A DNA stretch of 64,000 nucleotides from assembly GCA_015501595.1 (NCBI GenBank), contig JADNRX010000131.1:62001-126000 (forward strand), in the 5' to 3' direction. The translations under genes and the position numbers were made by a program. This document shows, piece after piece, positions 22,401 to 34,734 of the stretch (positions are counted from its first letter, which is position 1; every line of letters begins with the position of its first letter). Origin of the DNA: Hymenopellis radicata (lineage: Eukaryota > Basidiomycota > Agaricomycetes > Agaricales > Physalacriaceae). Below the pieces are notes generated by a model. It was given only the letters and a program-made list of their open reading frames with translations, did no database searches and had not been told where the DNA came from.

Positions 22401-25400
22401 ATTTTGCCAAATGGGTTAGAAAAGATTTGACTGACCGAACGAGAACGGGAGAATCAGTAGCTCCAGGACCGTACAGATGCACTCCTAGATATAGTAGTCG
22501 GCCAATCATGGCACGATTCGAGTACGACGCCATGTTGTCAGAATCCCGACATCGCGACATGTACGGCGAGGGCGATAGGCGAGTACCGTGTCGAGGCGGG
22601 CGGGTGTATACAACAATGTAAAGTGCAAGACCACTGGCCGAAAGTGGAGAGGGGTTGGGTTTAAATGTAGTCTCGTCCAAGTTTGTGATCGTCGGGTCCA
22701 CTGAGTGTTGTGTTAAATAATGTAAGGAAAAGTCGATAAATCTTAAAATACATACCGTGTACCAAGGGGTGCACCGACGTCGCCAATACTTCGTGACAGC
22801 CACGAACGTCATGTAAACCTTTGAATGCTAGTGCCGGTCGAGACTACACATATCGTTTTCCCGCCGCGCCGACGTTCATCGCGCCCAAACCCGATGGGGA
22901 CATAATAGGCCCCGCGGCGGCGGGAAAGGCAGAGTAGGACCGTAGTCGGTAAATAACGAGGTCTATGTAGACCATGCTCTCGCAAGCAAAGCCTAGAGGT
23001 TGTCTTTAAAACGAAAGTCAACATATTGCAAAATCGGTCAGACAACAGAACTCACCGAATGAGAACGGGAGCAGCCGTAGCTCCAGGGGCTTGTAGACGC
23101 ACTCCCATGCATACCGACTCATGATCCGTTGAACTATTATAGCACGAAACTATGCTGACGGCCCCCACCGAGTCCCGTACTCCCGAGGGCGGAATCGCGT
23201 CCAGTCGTCGCGTCCACGATGTCGGTGCTGTATCGACAGCACAATACGTATCTATAGCTGACCGTGCATCGACACAGTGGGTGCATTGAGGTAGGAAGGC
23301 GTTCTGAAACGAAAATTTAACACCGGGTGATTTGAGTAACAAAGTGAAAGCAATACTTACCCCCGTCAAGAAGACGTCTGTGATGCTCTGGGTCGCTGCG
23401 AGCATTCTACAGCATTGCCGGTGTCCATAAGAGTAGTCCGCTTTGGCTAAATAGCGCGAGACCGAAGGCGCGTCTAGCAGACGCCATTGGGTATTTGTCG
23501 GAAGCATCGCGTCCATAACGGGAGGAGACCGTCTTCATTTCAGTGCCCGTATATATATTGAGTGAACGAGATGTTGTCCCAAGAACGGTCCGCATTGAGG
23601 TCGCCAGGTTTGAAAGTTGGATATGTTCTCTGCAGCGACGATAACGACGGCGGCGGCGGCGGCCGACGAGCTGCCAAAAGAAAGGCGAGAGACGTTGGAG
23701 AGGATGCCGGAGATGCTATCCACACGTCTGGGAAGTCGCCGCGGGTCGGTTCAAGACGTGTCAAAATCTGATCATGGTGGTAAGAGGAGAGATCGGAAGC
23801 AGGAAGAACCGATCAAACATACCATTCGCTGCCCGGAAACATTCCAGTCTGAGGATACTCTACAAGAGGGTTAAATCGATGTTGAAAAGAGTCAAATGAG
23901 TAGTACCTTTGTGTACCCTTGAATTCAAGCAATCGTCGAGTAAGCTGTACTAGTAAACTTCAAAATGTGGTCAGTATAGGAAATCGACAAGACGGGTGAG
24001 ACTAACCAAGGAATTGCGAGGTGAGAACTAGGTGGAGTGTAGTATTAGACTAGAGAGAGGGTTAATATCGTGAGGATACCATGAAAGGCAAAGACTTGCC
24101 TCAAGCGATGAAATAACACTACTGAAAAAGGTCAGTCCAACGACAAGGAGACCAAGCGATGAGCTTACCACATAGAGGCAGAGGCCAAGTAGAGTCAATA
24201 AGGGTAAGAGGAAAGTGTAGAAAGCCTAAGAAGAGCGAATGAGAGGAAATGTGGCGGATGGAGGAATGATAAAAACTCACCGAACATCCGCCCTCTTTAT
24301 ACCACCCATCCGCGCACGGACCATCCGATCCTACGCGCACATTCCAATCTGTTTCATGTCACAATTCAGCCGCCAAGGCCCCGAAATCCCCAAATACACA
24401 ATCCAGAACATTTCCAAGCCCCAAAGAACGCACCCGAAACACCGCACCCAGTCGCGATTCGTAACCTCCTACATCCCTGAGGGCCTGTTCCTGAAGTTCC
24501 AGCGCGTTTGTCCACGGAAGTTTGCCCAAAGAGCGCGTTGGATATGAATTTAGGATAGATTCCAGTTAACACCCATATTGCGAGGGGGTTCCAGCGAGGA
24601 AGAGACAGAAGAAAGTCGAGCCAGTGAAAGTAAGGCACAATGAGATTGATGGGGGGCGGAGCAAGGTCGCTGGACGCGTCCTGCGTCAAAGAGCGCAAAA
24701 CGATCTTGGCAGTACGAAGACAAGCACGTATGCGTCATAGGCACGTGCCGACCTCGGACCGAAAATCCCAAGTCGCGATTTCAACTTTTGACTTTTTGCT
24801 CGCGATTTTTTTGGGGTTTCCATACACATTTTAAAGGTATTTTCAGTGCCTTTTATTGTGCGAACAAGCCTAACGAATTGGGTAATTACAGAGGGAGAAA
24901 CGGGGAGATGAACTTTGGTGCGTTATCCGAATGCGGACAAGTTCAGCAGTTAGATCTCTTGGCAGGTCTAGAAATAGATTAGAAGACGATTAGAGCTGCA
25001 TGGAACTCACGGGCGCCTTCTGGACCAACGGGAAGGTGTCAGGGAGTAACTGATTGACATTGTGTTGGTTTCTGGTGAGGGTCTACAGCAGTTATGATAA
25101 AGCACAAGCCTCTAGAGTTTGAGGTGTATGTTGGAACAATCTGAGCATGATTTAAAAAGAGATGTCGGACGGCGTACTCGAACGCACAGTTTGCGGACGC
25201 AAAAAAGGGTACGCCGGCACGCCCTGCCGCTTCGCCACAAGAGCTTTACAAGAAAGTCACAGTGTAGTCTCATGTCATCTTGACCTTGGCTTTCCTGCCA
25301 AGCTACCGAATTTTTCTTTTCCTGTTCTGCATCTATCAAGAACGCCCGCGACTGTTGCCACAGAGGATTCTTCCGCCCGTTGTCCGTCGGACTTAACTTT

Positions 25401-25850
25401 CAAGGCATCATTACTCAACCGTTTTCGCCGTTTCCAGGGCGCGCATCAACATTACTTTTTGCCGGCATTTCATCCTCATTCAGACTCAGATTTTCTCTTA
25501 CATTTCCTGTGAATATGCTCTCAACTTAGTTTCTTACAACTCAAGATCTTTCTGTGAATGAGTTTCGAAGGAATTTAACACCCGTAGGCCGTGGCTCCGA
25601 AGCTAGGATCCAAGTCGTGCTCAAATATATATTCTCTGCCATACATTCCAAACCCACGGCATCGTTGGGAATCAACGATGCCGTGAGTTTGGAATGAAAT
25701 GGAATTGAATATAAATTTAGAATTATGTTGAGATTGGGGCCGAGGCACTGTTTGTTTGGTGCGGCGCGCGGAAGAGGACCCTGCATACCAGTTTTCACTT
25801 TCCCTTTAACCATGACCACCGTTCAAGGAATCGCCCACTTTTCTCCCTCA
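19449..25850 (-). repeat. Block B2: second copy of the unrecognised 6.4-kb block
   Basis: Same content as block B1 at an offset of 13,019 bp. After two one-base indels near 19515 and one substitution near 19708, I found no difference up to about 25810, where A replaces G. Every deduced reading frame in the block is identical between the copies. Beyond about 25840 the copies diverge quickly. Confidence 0.55.
25644..25696. other. Long hairpin between blocks B2 and C2
   Basis: Exact copy of the hairpin at 12625-12677: 24-base arms with one mismatch and a GGAAT loop. Confidence 0.8.
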
Positions 25851-25929
25851 CCTTCTCCCCACTTTCTCCTCCACCGACTGGGTCTCCTCCCTCCACCTCC
25901 TGCATCTCGTGCAACAACGTACTTCAACT

Positions 25930-28900
25930 GCTGCATGTTGACTCGTCCTTTGAGGTAAGTCCATTGTCCGTCGTCTCGCGTGTCCTCCAGCTGATTATTG
26001 TTGTCGCAGGTTATCCTCGACGGAATCCGACCAGTCATTGTGCGTCTCAGGACCGTCTTCAATGCCCGTCGTCAAGGACACGCGTCGCCAGTGCTCTCGT
26101 GGTGAACGTTGATGCCCAAAAGCGGTTCGCGGCAAACGCCGAGGACTCTCTCCCTCTTACCCCCACGACCTGGTGAGTCGTTCCCGTTCTTTACTCCGCT
26201 TCCAATCGCTCATCCGACTCGTTTCAGATGTATTCTGCTCTTAAAGATGTTCTGATGCTCTTGGGAACGCGGCCATAGTGCCAATGGTATGTTCAACCTT
26301 CTTTTCGGCGTCTGGCGCGTTCACTAACGAATTGTTCCCCAGATTTCGATGTGGGTTACAAAAAATTGAGGCTATAGGTGCCTGAGCACGACGCCGCGCC
26401 GGCGAGGCGACCTCAGCGCTTAGCTGTGCAGCCCCCGGCGTGGACAGCAGCTTCTTGCTGCTACTCGCGATCTCTCTGTGAGTCGCCTAATTTTCTTATA
26501 GTGACACCATTTTTTGAACATTTCTTAGTCTAGTCATCTAAGAGATGAACGCGTCACCGGCCAGGACTCGAACACGCCGTTCGAGTATCAGCGTGGCGTA
26601 GCTTCGCTTTAACATTGTAAGCCGACGGTTTCTTTCGTACTTTGAACATGCTCCGACTCACTTTTAGGTTCATTTATTTCGCGATGATGCCCGCCGGCAA
26701 GACAAAGCGGGTTTAACGCTAACGTGGATTACAGTCCTCGCTACGGCAGATTTTGTCACCCGCATGCCACCAAGGCCTCGGATCGCCCTTCCCATCATTG
26801 AGACGTACCCCGTATGCCCCTCATCCATTTGTTATCTCTGACATGCTTTCTAATACCCTTCCAGCTCGAATTTTTCACCCCGATGCCCGGCCGGCACTGC
26901 TCTCGCGAGTTCAAGCTGATCAACTCGTCCACTGCGGTTCTGCTGTTGGAGACTCGTGTCACCAAGGCGATGGTTCGGCTTTGGAAGGGAAATGTACGTC
27001 GTTGTATGTCCTCTATTCCTTGATCCTTCGACTTGATTCTAATCATCATTTTAGCATGATTCGGTGACGGGAGGCTGTCTTCAATTAATTCAGGGCTTCC
27101 CTCATATTGTTGAATTACGCTGAGATGGTAAGTCATCTCCTTTGGATATCCACTTTCAATTCTAACTCCATTTTGCAGCGTGTCCGCCGGAAATTTTTGC
27201 CTGGCCGGCGAGGCCACATCACGCTCAAGTATTCGCGTACCGCTGCATGTTTGTTACCTTGATTCGCTGAGGCTCTCTATCACTTCTGAAAGTGAGGGAG
27301 TTCTAACTGGTACGTTGTTCTCGCTTCTCGATACTTGACTCCCCGTCTAACCAATCTTTAGTTCAATTTCCTGGACCCCGAAGCCTGGCCGGTGAGGCCA
27401 CGCTGGCTGCTCTGATTGACGCAGGGTCTGCTTCGCCGATGACGCGTTGACGTCCGCGCCAACTTGAAGTGCCATCGTAAGTTGTTTCCCGTGTGCGCGC
27501 CGCTCTGACTTAAATCTGACATACCTTTCAGCCCATTTTTCCGAAAATTTTGCCTGGCCGGCGAGGCCACACTTGCTGCTTTCATTCACGCCGCGTCTGT
27601 TTAGGACTTCTCCATCGATGACGCCTTGATGTCCGCGCGAGGATTGCGCATTTACCCATCTGATGCGTCGGAGCGTGCCATCTCGTCTTGTTCTTGTTCG
27701 TCTCTTCGTTCATACTGGAGGTAAGTTGTTCGTTCCGCTCAATTTCCCGACTTGCTTTCTGGCCAAAGTTACAGCCGATTTTCCCGAAAAATTTGCCTGG
27801 CCGGCGAGGCCACACGCGCTGCTGTCATCCAGGCCGCGTCTGTTCGGGAAGGCTTTCTCGATGGCCCATTGATGTCCGCGCTGGGTTGACTTACCATTGT
27901 AAGTTCTCCCAGTTGTATGCACTGTTCTGACTTCAAGTCTGAACAAAATTACAGGCTTTTCCCCGGAAATTTTGCCTGGCCGGCGAGGCCGCCTACGCTG
28001 CTCTCCTTCACGGCTCCAGACATGATGTGTTCCTCTACGCGCACGCTCGTCTTCGTTGTTCGGCCCGAGTGTCGCGACGCCAAATCGAACTTGCTTCGGT
28101 ACGTCTCGCATTCTTGTTCTTCTCGAGCGTTGCGTGCCTTACTAACTGTAATCTACAGATTCTCACAGATCTTCGCTCGTGTTTCTTAATAATCTTGTAG
28201 TCGAACTGCTGCCAGTGAAGCCTTCGCATTGCTTCGATCCGGCTCTCACGCTGTCTCTGTGCTTCACGTCTTGTTCGGTACTACTGTATTCGAGAAGACG
28301 ACGAATTAACCGCAAGTAATTAGTGAGTTTCCAGTCTTCTTTGAGTTCTGATTTACTTTCTGACTGTACGTTTCAGCGGAGGCCCCGTCACACAACGCGA
28401 GGTTCATCAAACTGTCCAGTTCCGGTGATCACAGTAGATGACAGGCATCGGTACAAGGCTGGAATGCTCGGAAAGCCTCCTCACGGACAAGGTGATTTCC
28501 TTTCTGTTGAGATCTGCGCATTCTGATTTCTCGCTCCAGATCCGAAGACTCGCGAGCTCAACGGATCCAAGCCCGGCAAGACTAGCTCCTTGTTTGGGGT
28601 CATACCGGCATGTTCTTATCGATTCGCTTCGGTTAGAAGTTCGCCGGCGAATACAACACGATTACTTGGCGTCCTGGTGATCCGCGTCGAAGTTCGGAAT
28701 GCTCAAACTTGCGAGCAAGGTAATTTCCTTTCTGTGGACTTTTGGATCTGCGTGTGCTGATTTTCGCTACAGGTCGCGAGTTCAACTCCGGGAGAAGGCG
28801 TCGTCTTTGCTAAACCGTAAGTATTGAAGTGCACTTACATTTCCAGCAAACTCTATACTTTGCCTCACTCTTTCGAGGGTGGGGCTTTGTATTTTTTTTT

Positions 28901-29029
28901 AAACCAAGTGCCGGTTGGCAGGGGAAACTATTGACAATTTTGCTCGCGTTTTTCTCAGTCGACGGGGGAGAGGGTCTAGCAGCACAGAGGGGCTTACTAA
29001 GCTAGGTTAGAGTGTGTAGAAACACGTAG
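25930..29029 (+). repeat. Block C2: second, diverged copy of the modular array
   Basis: Same architecture as block C1, with many substitutions and indels. Cores of the type TGGCCGGCGAGGCCAC are at about 27202, 27384, 27553, 27798 and 27976. The module at 26884 has lost most of the core. The ATG proposed for C1 is missing here: the bases before GAG-GTAAGT at about 25953 read differently. A single conserved protein from this block is therefore unlikely, or copy 2 is inactive. Confidence 0.5.
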
Positions 29030-29565
29030 AACGCGAAATAGAGTCGATTTGAGTAAACGCGACTTGATCGAAGAGGACCTGCCTAATGGGGGGAAGCGGT
29101 ACTCGAGTCCACTCCCACGAACCCTGCATCAACGCGCTCTCAACAGAACAGTCTCCCAAGAGGACGCCGTCTCCACCCCCGACACCCAGGAAGACGCGAA
29201 GGAAGAGGACACGACCACCCCGACCACCACCCCGACTCAGAGGTGCACCACCCACACGACGAAGACACAGCACCACCACACCCAAGAGACGCATCCGAAG
29301 AGGCGCATCGGAGACGCATCCCAGCACTTCCTAACACCCGACGCACCCAGAGACAGACGATGGACACGACCGCCTCCCGTGTAGCCATATCCTCCTACTC
29401 TCCGCAGAAATGGACACCAGTACGCTGACAGCAGAAGAGGAGAGCGCGGGTTACGGGAGGAGAAGCACAGACTAGGTGGATAGTCCATGGCTGGTCTAAG
29501 GGAGGAGAAGCGTGAGGTGCGAGAGATGGAGAGGAGAGCGCGGGAGCACACGCCTCCGCCAAGTC
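29030..29565 (+). other. Unit linker between block C2 and TMCO4-like copy 3
   Basis: Counterpart of 16090-16625 with several indels. Low-complexity Arg/Pro/Thr-rich translations only; no gene recognised. Confidence 0.5.
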
Positions 29566-32448
29566 GCGAGTAGCGTACGTCGGACTGTGCTCGTTGACGA
29601 GTCGAGAAATGGCGCAGCGGTTGCAGGCGGCGCATCGCAAGGAGCTCAAGTTGGCACTGTCGAATATGGATCTTTGGCGGATGAAGATTATGGGTCGGCT
29701 ATACTACCACATGGAGCTCGAGACTCAAGGTAACGTCTCTCGTCGCTGGTCGCCGTCCCGCTAACCCGACCGATGAGGCAGAACAGAAGATGATTGAATC
29801 CCTCGGCGAACATGGTGTCCTCCCCATGGATCTCGTTCCCGCCCTCATGACCACTCACACTGTCGCCAATCCAGAGTACGATCCGACACAAGCACGGGCA
29901 CACGACAGCGAGTCCGACGACGTACCGACACCCACTACTCCCATAACACCCAAAACTCCAAATCCCAATAGAGGATACCAGACAACTGCACAGGTCCTTC
30001 AGGACACCACGACATCTATCCCTGGCGTATCCACTACTTTATCCTCTGCAGACGAGAACGTTACCCTTGACATACGCTGGACAGTCCTATGCGACCTCTT
30101 CCTCATTCTTATCGCCGATAGCGTTTACGATGCACGCTCTCGCGTCTTGCTTGAAGAGGTTGCCATGAAGCTTGGTCTCGGATGGGTCGACGTTGTCCGT
30201 TTTGAATCCCGCGTTACCGAAGCCCTCGAGATCCAAGAGGATGTCGAGCGGATGGAGAACGAGGACATTATCGAAGGCCGGAAAAAGTCTGCCAAGAAGA
30301 AACGCTACATGATGCTCGGGCTCGCGACACTTGGTGGTGGACTGGTCATCGGTCTCTCAGCAGGATTGCTGGCCCCCGTTATCGGCGCAGGTCTCGGGGC
30401 GGCTTTTACCACCATTGGTATCACCGGTACTACGGGCTTTTTAGCAGGCGCAGGTGGTGCAGCGGTAATTACCACGGGCGGCGTTCTTACCGGGTCGGGT
30501 ATCGCTGTGAAGGGTATGATCAAACGCACACAGCAGGTTCGAACATTCAATCTGTTGCCGTTGCACAATAACAAGAGGGTCAATTGTATTATCACAGTTC
30601 CTGGGTGCGTAACGCGTTCAAGATGATCTATCGTCTGCTTACTTTTGCGAAGATTCTTAAATGGCGTTCAAGACGACCCAAGATTACCCTTCAGTGTCTT
30701 GGATCCTATTGTGGGTGACGTCTTCAGCGTCCTCTGGGAGCCTGAGATGATTCGCGAGACGGGTAGCGCCCTGTCGATTTTGACTGGTGAAGTCTTGACC
30801 CAGCTCGGAACTACTGTGCTCCAAGCCACCGTCATGACTGCATTGATGAGTGCGCTGCAGTGGCCTATCGGTACGACCTTCTTTTCCTTGCAACCCTCAT
30901 GTTGATTGTGTCCCAGTTCTAACGAAACTTGGTTATCTCATCGATAACCCTTGGAATAACGCGCTTGATCGTGCAAGAGCCGCTGGCGCTGTCTTGGCTG
31001 ATGTTCTCATTCAACGTCACCTCGGTGTGCGCCCTATAACACTCATCGGGTTCTCTCTTGGCGCCCGAGTCATATTCTACGCCCTCATCGAGCTTGCGAA
31101 GCAGAAGGCGTTCGGTATTGTCCAAGACGTGTTCATCCTTGGTGCGACCCTCTCTGTATCGCAACAGATGTGGCTCCAGACTCGTAGTGTGGTCTCGGGG
31201 CGCTACGTCAACGCTTTCGCGAGGAACGACTGGGTATTGAACTACCTGTTCCGGGCAACAAGCGGTGGGGTGGGCACAGTGGCGGGACTGCGACCCATAG
31301 AGGGCGTACCGGGTCTGGAGAATGTAGACGTGACGGATAAGATTGCGGGCCATATGAGTTACCGGACGTTCATGCCGCTCATCTTGGATCAACTTGGGTT
31401 CCCTGTGTTTGCAGATTATTTTGATGAACCGGAGGTATGTTTGCGTTCAGTGCTGCACGAAGAACTTACTCAACCGTGTTTAGAACCCGGATTTTGAGGA
31501 GGATAGGATTGTGGTGAGGGAAGAGGATGTCAAGCAGAAGAAGGGGTGGTTCTCGAGGAAGACGAGCGGTACGCAGACGCCAGTGTCGAGACCGCCGTCG
31601 GGGTCGCCATATGCCAAGAAACCACCTGCGACTACCGACGACGAGTTACCACCACGTCTCAGTTCATCCACGCCAACGACAACTCCACCGACATCGCCAG
31701 GCCATGCGTCTACTCCCTCGGATCCGGAGATCAAGATCCCCAAGACGGCTGGGTTTGATTTCGCGGCTATGAAGGAGATAATTGGGAGTGCGGAGAAGGA
31801 GAAGGAGAGGGAGCCGTCGCCGGTACCGCTGCCTCCGCAAGTGCGGAGGAGTCCTTCGCCCATGGCGGGGCCGAGTACGCCGAAGAAGGAACGGGTTGGA
31901 GAGGATGAGGATCGGAGACCGTCATCCTCGCCATATTCCAGTCCGGTGGCAACGAACGACAGCTGGGGCGATCCACCGGCGCCACGCGGTTTGGGTCCGC
32001 GGCGCCGTTTGGGGCTTCTTCGTCGTCGCTGAATCCGTTTTCGAGCGACGCGCCCAAGGCTTCCGCGTTTGTATATTCGTCGCCGTTTGGTGGGGTTCTA
32101 CGGCGTCGCTGGCTGGGAGTGGTGGGCGGTCGTTTAGTTCGCCGGCACAGCAGCAGGGCGGGGGGCTGTCGTTTGGGGGCGTGGATGGGAGTATTACGAG
32201 TGTGGTGGGTGTTGATGAGGATCCGTGGGCGGTGCCGAAGAGGAATGGGAATGGGAATGGGTTTGGGGGTAATCCGTGGTCGTGAGGGGGTGGTGGACTC
32301 TACTACATACTTACATGGGATTTGCATGGCATTGTAATCATCTGGGTTGGATTATCATACATCTCTTTTAACAATTTAGGCCGGTGAGCAGGTTCAGAGA
32401 GGTATGAAGTATACGTGGAAATGAAGACTATCGGCTACCTGGCGCAAT
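29566..32448. repeat. Tandem unit 3 (partial) of the amplification
   Basis: Contains only the truncated TMCO4-like gene and its 3' flank. Alignment with units 1 and 2 ends inside the tRNA-Arg D-arm at about 32448. Here the tRNA continues normally, so this flank is the likely original context. Confidence 0.8.
29609..32032 (+). pseudogene. TMCO4/DUF726-like gene, copy 3 (5'-truncated, C-terminal frameshift)
   Basis: The first in-frame ATG after the truncation point is 29609. Introns are 29730-29781, 30605-30652, 30871-30916 and 31435-31483 (52, 48, 46 and 49 bp); exons otherwise stay in frame, with the Gly-rich hydrophobic segment and GFSLG intact. In exon 5 one C is missing near 31984 (CCACG instead of CCACCG), so the frame ends at 32032. 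The ancestral stop would be at 32285, and further small indels follow. There is no native promoter or first 130 codons, so this is best called a pseudogene, although the lipase-fold core could still be translated. Confidence 0.65.
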
Positions 32449-32468
32449 GGTAGCGCGTTTGGCTTCGA
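32433..32468 (+). pseudogene. 5' half of tRNA-Arg(UCG), interrupted in the anticodon loop
   Basis: The 36 bases contain the acceptor strand GGCTACC, a canonical D-arm (GCGC, AATGGTA, GCGC), the anticodon stem strand TTTGG and loop bases CTTCGA (U33, anticodon UCG, A37). They pair with 36045-36080: TTTGG with CCAAA, and GGCTACC with GGTGGTC (two G-U pairs). Together they form a 72-base tRNA with perfect arm lengths. The two halves lie 3,576 bp apart, so the gene is disrupted at the site where tRNA introns normally sit. Confidence 0.78.
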
Positions 32469-32672
32469 TTGCTCGAGATTAATCCAACAGTACTCATTAC
32501 AGATCCTTCGGGTCTAAAATGCTGTACTTCTGGTTCGTTACCCGCCGGGTCGCAAAATGAACCAGGTGAGACTCTTCTGCCTCCGGGACGTTATCCTCGC
32601 TCACCGCGAGACTTTGACGTGGTCAGCTCTCAGCGCCACATCTTTTTCTTAGGTCGATCGTTTATTTCCATA

Positions 32673-32742
32673 CCTGGCGGGCAGCTTAGGTATGCAGCTG
32701 AGGATGTCTCGCATCCCTCAGCTCTTACTGTGCCCCGCCAGG
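32673..32742 (+). other. Stem-loop in the retroelement leader
   Basis: Outer arms CCTGGCGGG (32673-32681) and CCCGCCAGG (32734-32742) are perfectly complementary. Inside them a second hairpin pairs GCTGAGGATG (32697-32706) with CATCCCTCAGC (32712-32722), with one bulged base and loop TCTCG. It lies upstream of the gag ATG and could be an RNA structure or a recombination site. Confidence 0.6.
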
Positions 32743-32774
32743 TGCGTTCTTGTATTTATTCTCTTAGGCTCAGG

Positions 32775-32810
32775 CTCTTACTGTTTCACACCAGTGTTGT
32801 ATTCTCGTCG
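32775..32810 (+). repeat. 36-bp direct repeat, left copy
   Basis: Identical over 36 bases to 35864-35899, and weakly similar for a few bases further upstream. The pair flanks the retroelement coding region and the nested hAT element, consistent with a terminal repeat of the retroelement. Confidence 0.8.
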
Positions 32811-32848
32811 TATACGAAATAAATTTCCATCTGACGACTCATACGATT

Positions 32849-34186
32849 ATGCCCGGACATGCCGAAGGCAGCAAGAAGCGAAAAGCCGGAGACTGTACTA
32901 TCCCTGACATCCCTGACTCAGAGCTCACGGAGGAGCAATATTGCGAAGCTGTACGCAAAACCCTCGAAGAGATCGTCGGTCGATACCGTGCGGGACGGGC
33001 GTCCAAAGTTGACGTTAAAACCACGGTCGTCGCCTACATCGGCGGTGTTTCCGAAGCCGGACTGTACGACTTCAGCGGACGTAACGAGCTCAAACCGTGG
33101 TTCGAGCAACTGGAGAGCGACGCTAGACGTCTCGAGCGAGCCAAGCAACGAGGCAAAGAGTTGGGAAAGTCGCGAGCAGACGATGACGACGTATCCGGAG
33201 GAGAAGAGACCGTCGACGAAGAAGAAGACGGTGATGACCACAAAGAGAGTGTCAAACCCGGAATCAAACGCAAACGGGCTGAGACACCCAATTCCGACAG
33301 TTCGCTCTCAGAATATGAGAGCGGAGGAGACGACAAACCCAAGTCCAAGCCTCCTCGCAAACACCACCACGCTCGCGAGTCCAACGATGGCGATGTACCA
33401 GACGACAATCTCTTCAGATGGGCCGCTGCTGCCGTCGTCCAAGAAGTCGTTCTCTCAGCTGAACACAAGAAAATCCGCGACGCCGTCGAAAATCACAGAC
33501 GCGACGTCAAGTACACCTTGCACAACCTCCTGCGCACAGGACTCGCCCCCGTCTTCCCTGAAGCTCTCTGGAAGAAAATCCTCCTCGATCAAGTCGTCGA
33601 CTTCGACGAGATCAACGCTTTCTTCTTCTCCACCAAACTCGACCTCGCCCCCACTCCAGTCAGTACGGTCGAATCGGCACTTCACAAAGCCTTGGGACGA
33701 AGCGCGGAGAAGAAGACTGTTAGTTCGTCAGTCGTCTGGTTTAGATGCTTTGATAAGTATGTCAAGGCAGTCGAGACAATCTTCCCTTACCGGACAAACG
33801 AACTCCGAGCTTGGCGAGAGCACATCGACGACCTCTTCACGTCCAAGGTCGAAGATTCCCATGCCCGAGTCATTGCGTACGACATCGCCGCTCGCAAAGT
33901 TATCGGGTCGAACCCAGCCATCCTCTTCAATCAGTACAACGCCCCCGAGATCACGAAACTCCAGCGAGCTTTCCTCGACAGAGACGGCGTTCGGTACAAT
34001 GATATCGGAGGCACAGGTGGGAGCGCAAAATCTGCGAGAACAAAATTGGCAAAGAAGCGAGAGCGAGAGATCTGCAACAACTGGAACGAGGGGAAGTGCT
34101 TCCGTAGCGCTTGTTCCAGACGCCATGTCTGCAGCTCCTGCGAAGGACCGCACGTCGTCACCTTGTGTAAACCGAAAAGCAGCTGA
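32849..34186 (+). CDS. Gag-like protein of a retroelement with a C-terminal zinc finger
   Basis: A 445-aa uninterrupted frame from an ATG just after the left 36-bp repeat. The first third is Lys/Glu/Asp-rich and likely disordered. The C-terminus holds a Cys/His cluster: ICNNWNEGKC, then CSRRHVCSSC and H/C residues ending VVTLC. Fingers of this kind occur in gag-like ORFs directly upstream of reverse transcriptase in basidiomycete and animal retroelements. The frame ends at 34186 and the polymerase frame starts by a +1 overlap there. It is the best-preserved part of the element. Confidence 0.6.
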   Translation: MPGHAEGSKKRKAGDCTIPDIPDSELTEEQYCEAVRKTLEEIVGRYRAGRASKVDVKTTVVAYIGGVSEAGLYDFSGRNELKPWFEQLESDARRLERAKQRGKELGKSRADDDDVSGGEETVDEEEDGDDHKESVKPGIKRKRAETPNSDSSLSEYESGGDDKPKSKPPRKHHHARESNDGDVPDDNLFRWAAAAVVQEVVLSAEHKKIRDAVENHRRDVKYTLHNLLRTGLAPVFPEALWKKILLDQVVDFDEINAFFFSTKLDLAPTPVSTVESALHKALGRSAEKKTVSSSVVWFRCFDKYVKAVETIFPYRTNELRAWREHIDDLFTSKVEDSHARVIAYDIAARKVIGSNPAILFNQYNAPEITKLQRAFLDRDGVRYNDIGGTGGSAKSARTKLAKKREREICNNWNEGKCFRSACSRRHVCSSCEGPHVVTLCKPKSS

Positions 34187-34734
34187 GTCCTCAACTAGCT
34201 CTTCCTTCGTGGCAAGCCTGTGGCACGCGGCGCGTCATTTCGCAGGTGGAGGAGGAGAAGATGAGGAAATAGAAGATATTGAAGAGAATCGTGTGGAGGA
34301 CGAAAAAGAGACTAGCTTCGGATCCTTCCTGCCACGCTACCTGAGGGGTTTCGGATGGAGGAATGCGGCCCCGCAAGGCAGTCGAACGGCGTGGTTCACG
34401 GAAGTAGATGAACCTCTTCTGCACCCACCTGAAAAAGAGTACCATCATGTAGCTATGAAAACTATCCATGAAAATCCTCACCTTTTCCACGTTTCCACTC
34501 CGATCAATATAGATCGTTTCGCGAGCGCTCTAGCCATACATCCGAATCGAGCGTTCGTCGCCTCCGTCGTTCGAACATTGAAAATCGGGTTATGGCCATG
34601 GGCCGACACGAACCCATCGAGCGATTTTCCAGAAACGTGGGACAACGCGTGGGCAAAGATCCCGTCAACTGAGGAGAGTCAGTTTATTGCGGCGCAATGC
34701 ATAGAAGAAGTAGACAAGGGTCAACACTCACCAG
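34187..34734 (+). pseudogene. Truncated reverse-transcriptase polyprotein, N-terminal region only
   Basis: The frame contains the stretch TPINIDRFASALAIHPNRAF, then VRTLKIGLWPWADT and DNAWAKIPST, the conserved region that precedes the reverse transcriptase fingers in many basidiomycete polyproteins. It stops at the left end of the hAT-like element (34735). The RT palm, RNase H and any recombinase do not reappear on the far side. The element is therefore not simply interrupted; the remainder of pol has been lost. Confidence 0.6.

Larger units (their letters stand above)
16626..29565. repeat. Tandem unit 2 of the ~13-kb amplification
   Basis: Same order as unit 1: truncated TMCO4-like gene, block B2, block C2, linker. 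The distance from the start of unit 2 to the start of unit 3 is 12,936 bp, slightly shorter than unit 1 because of indels in the gene and block C. Gene and block C copies differ at many positions, while block B is nearly or completely identical. Confidence 0.85.

Noticed and set aside
33034..33468. Minus-strand frame inside the gag-like gene
   Set aside because: Ser-rich antisense shadow of a coding region with no start context, motif or intron support.
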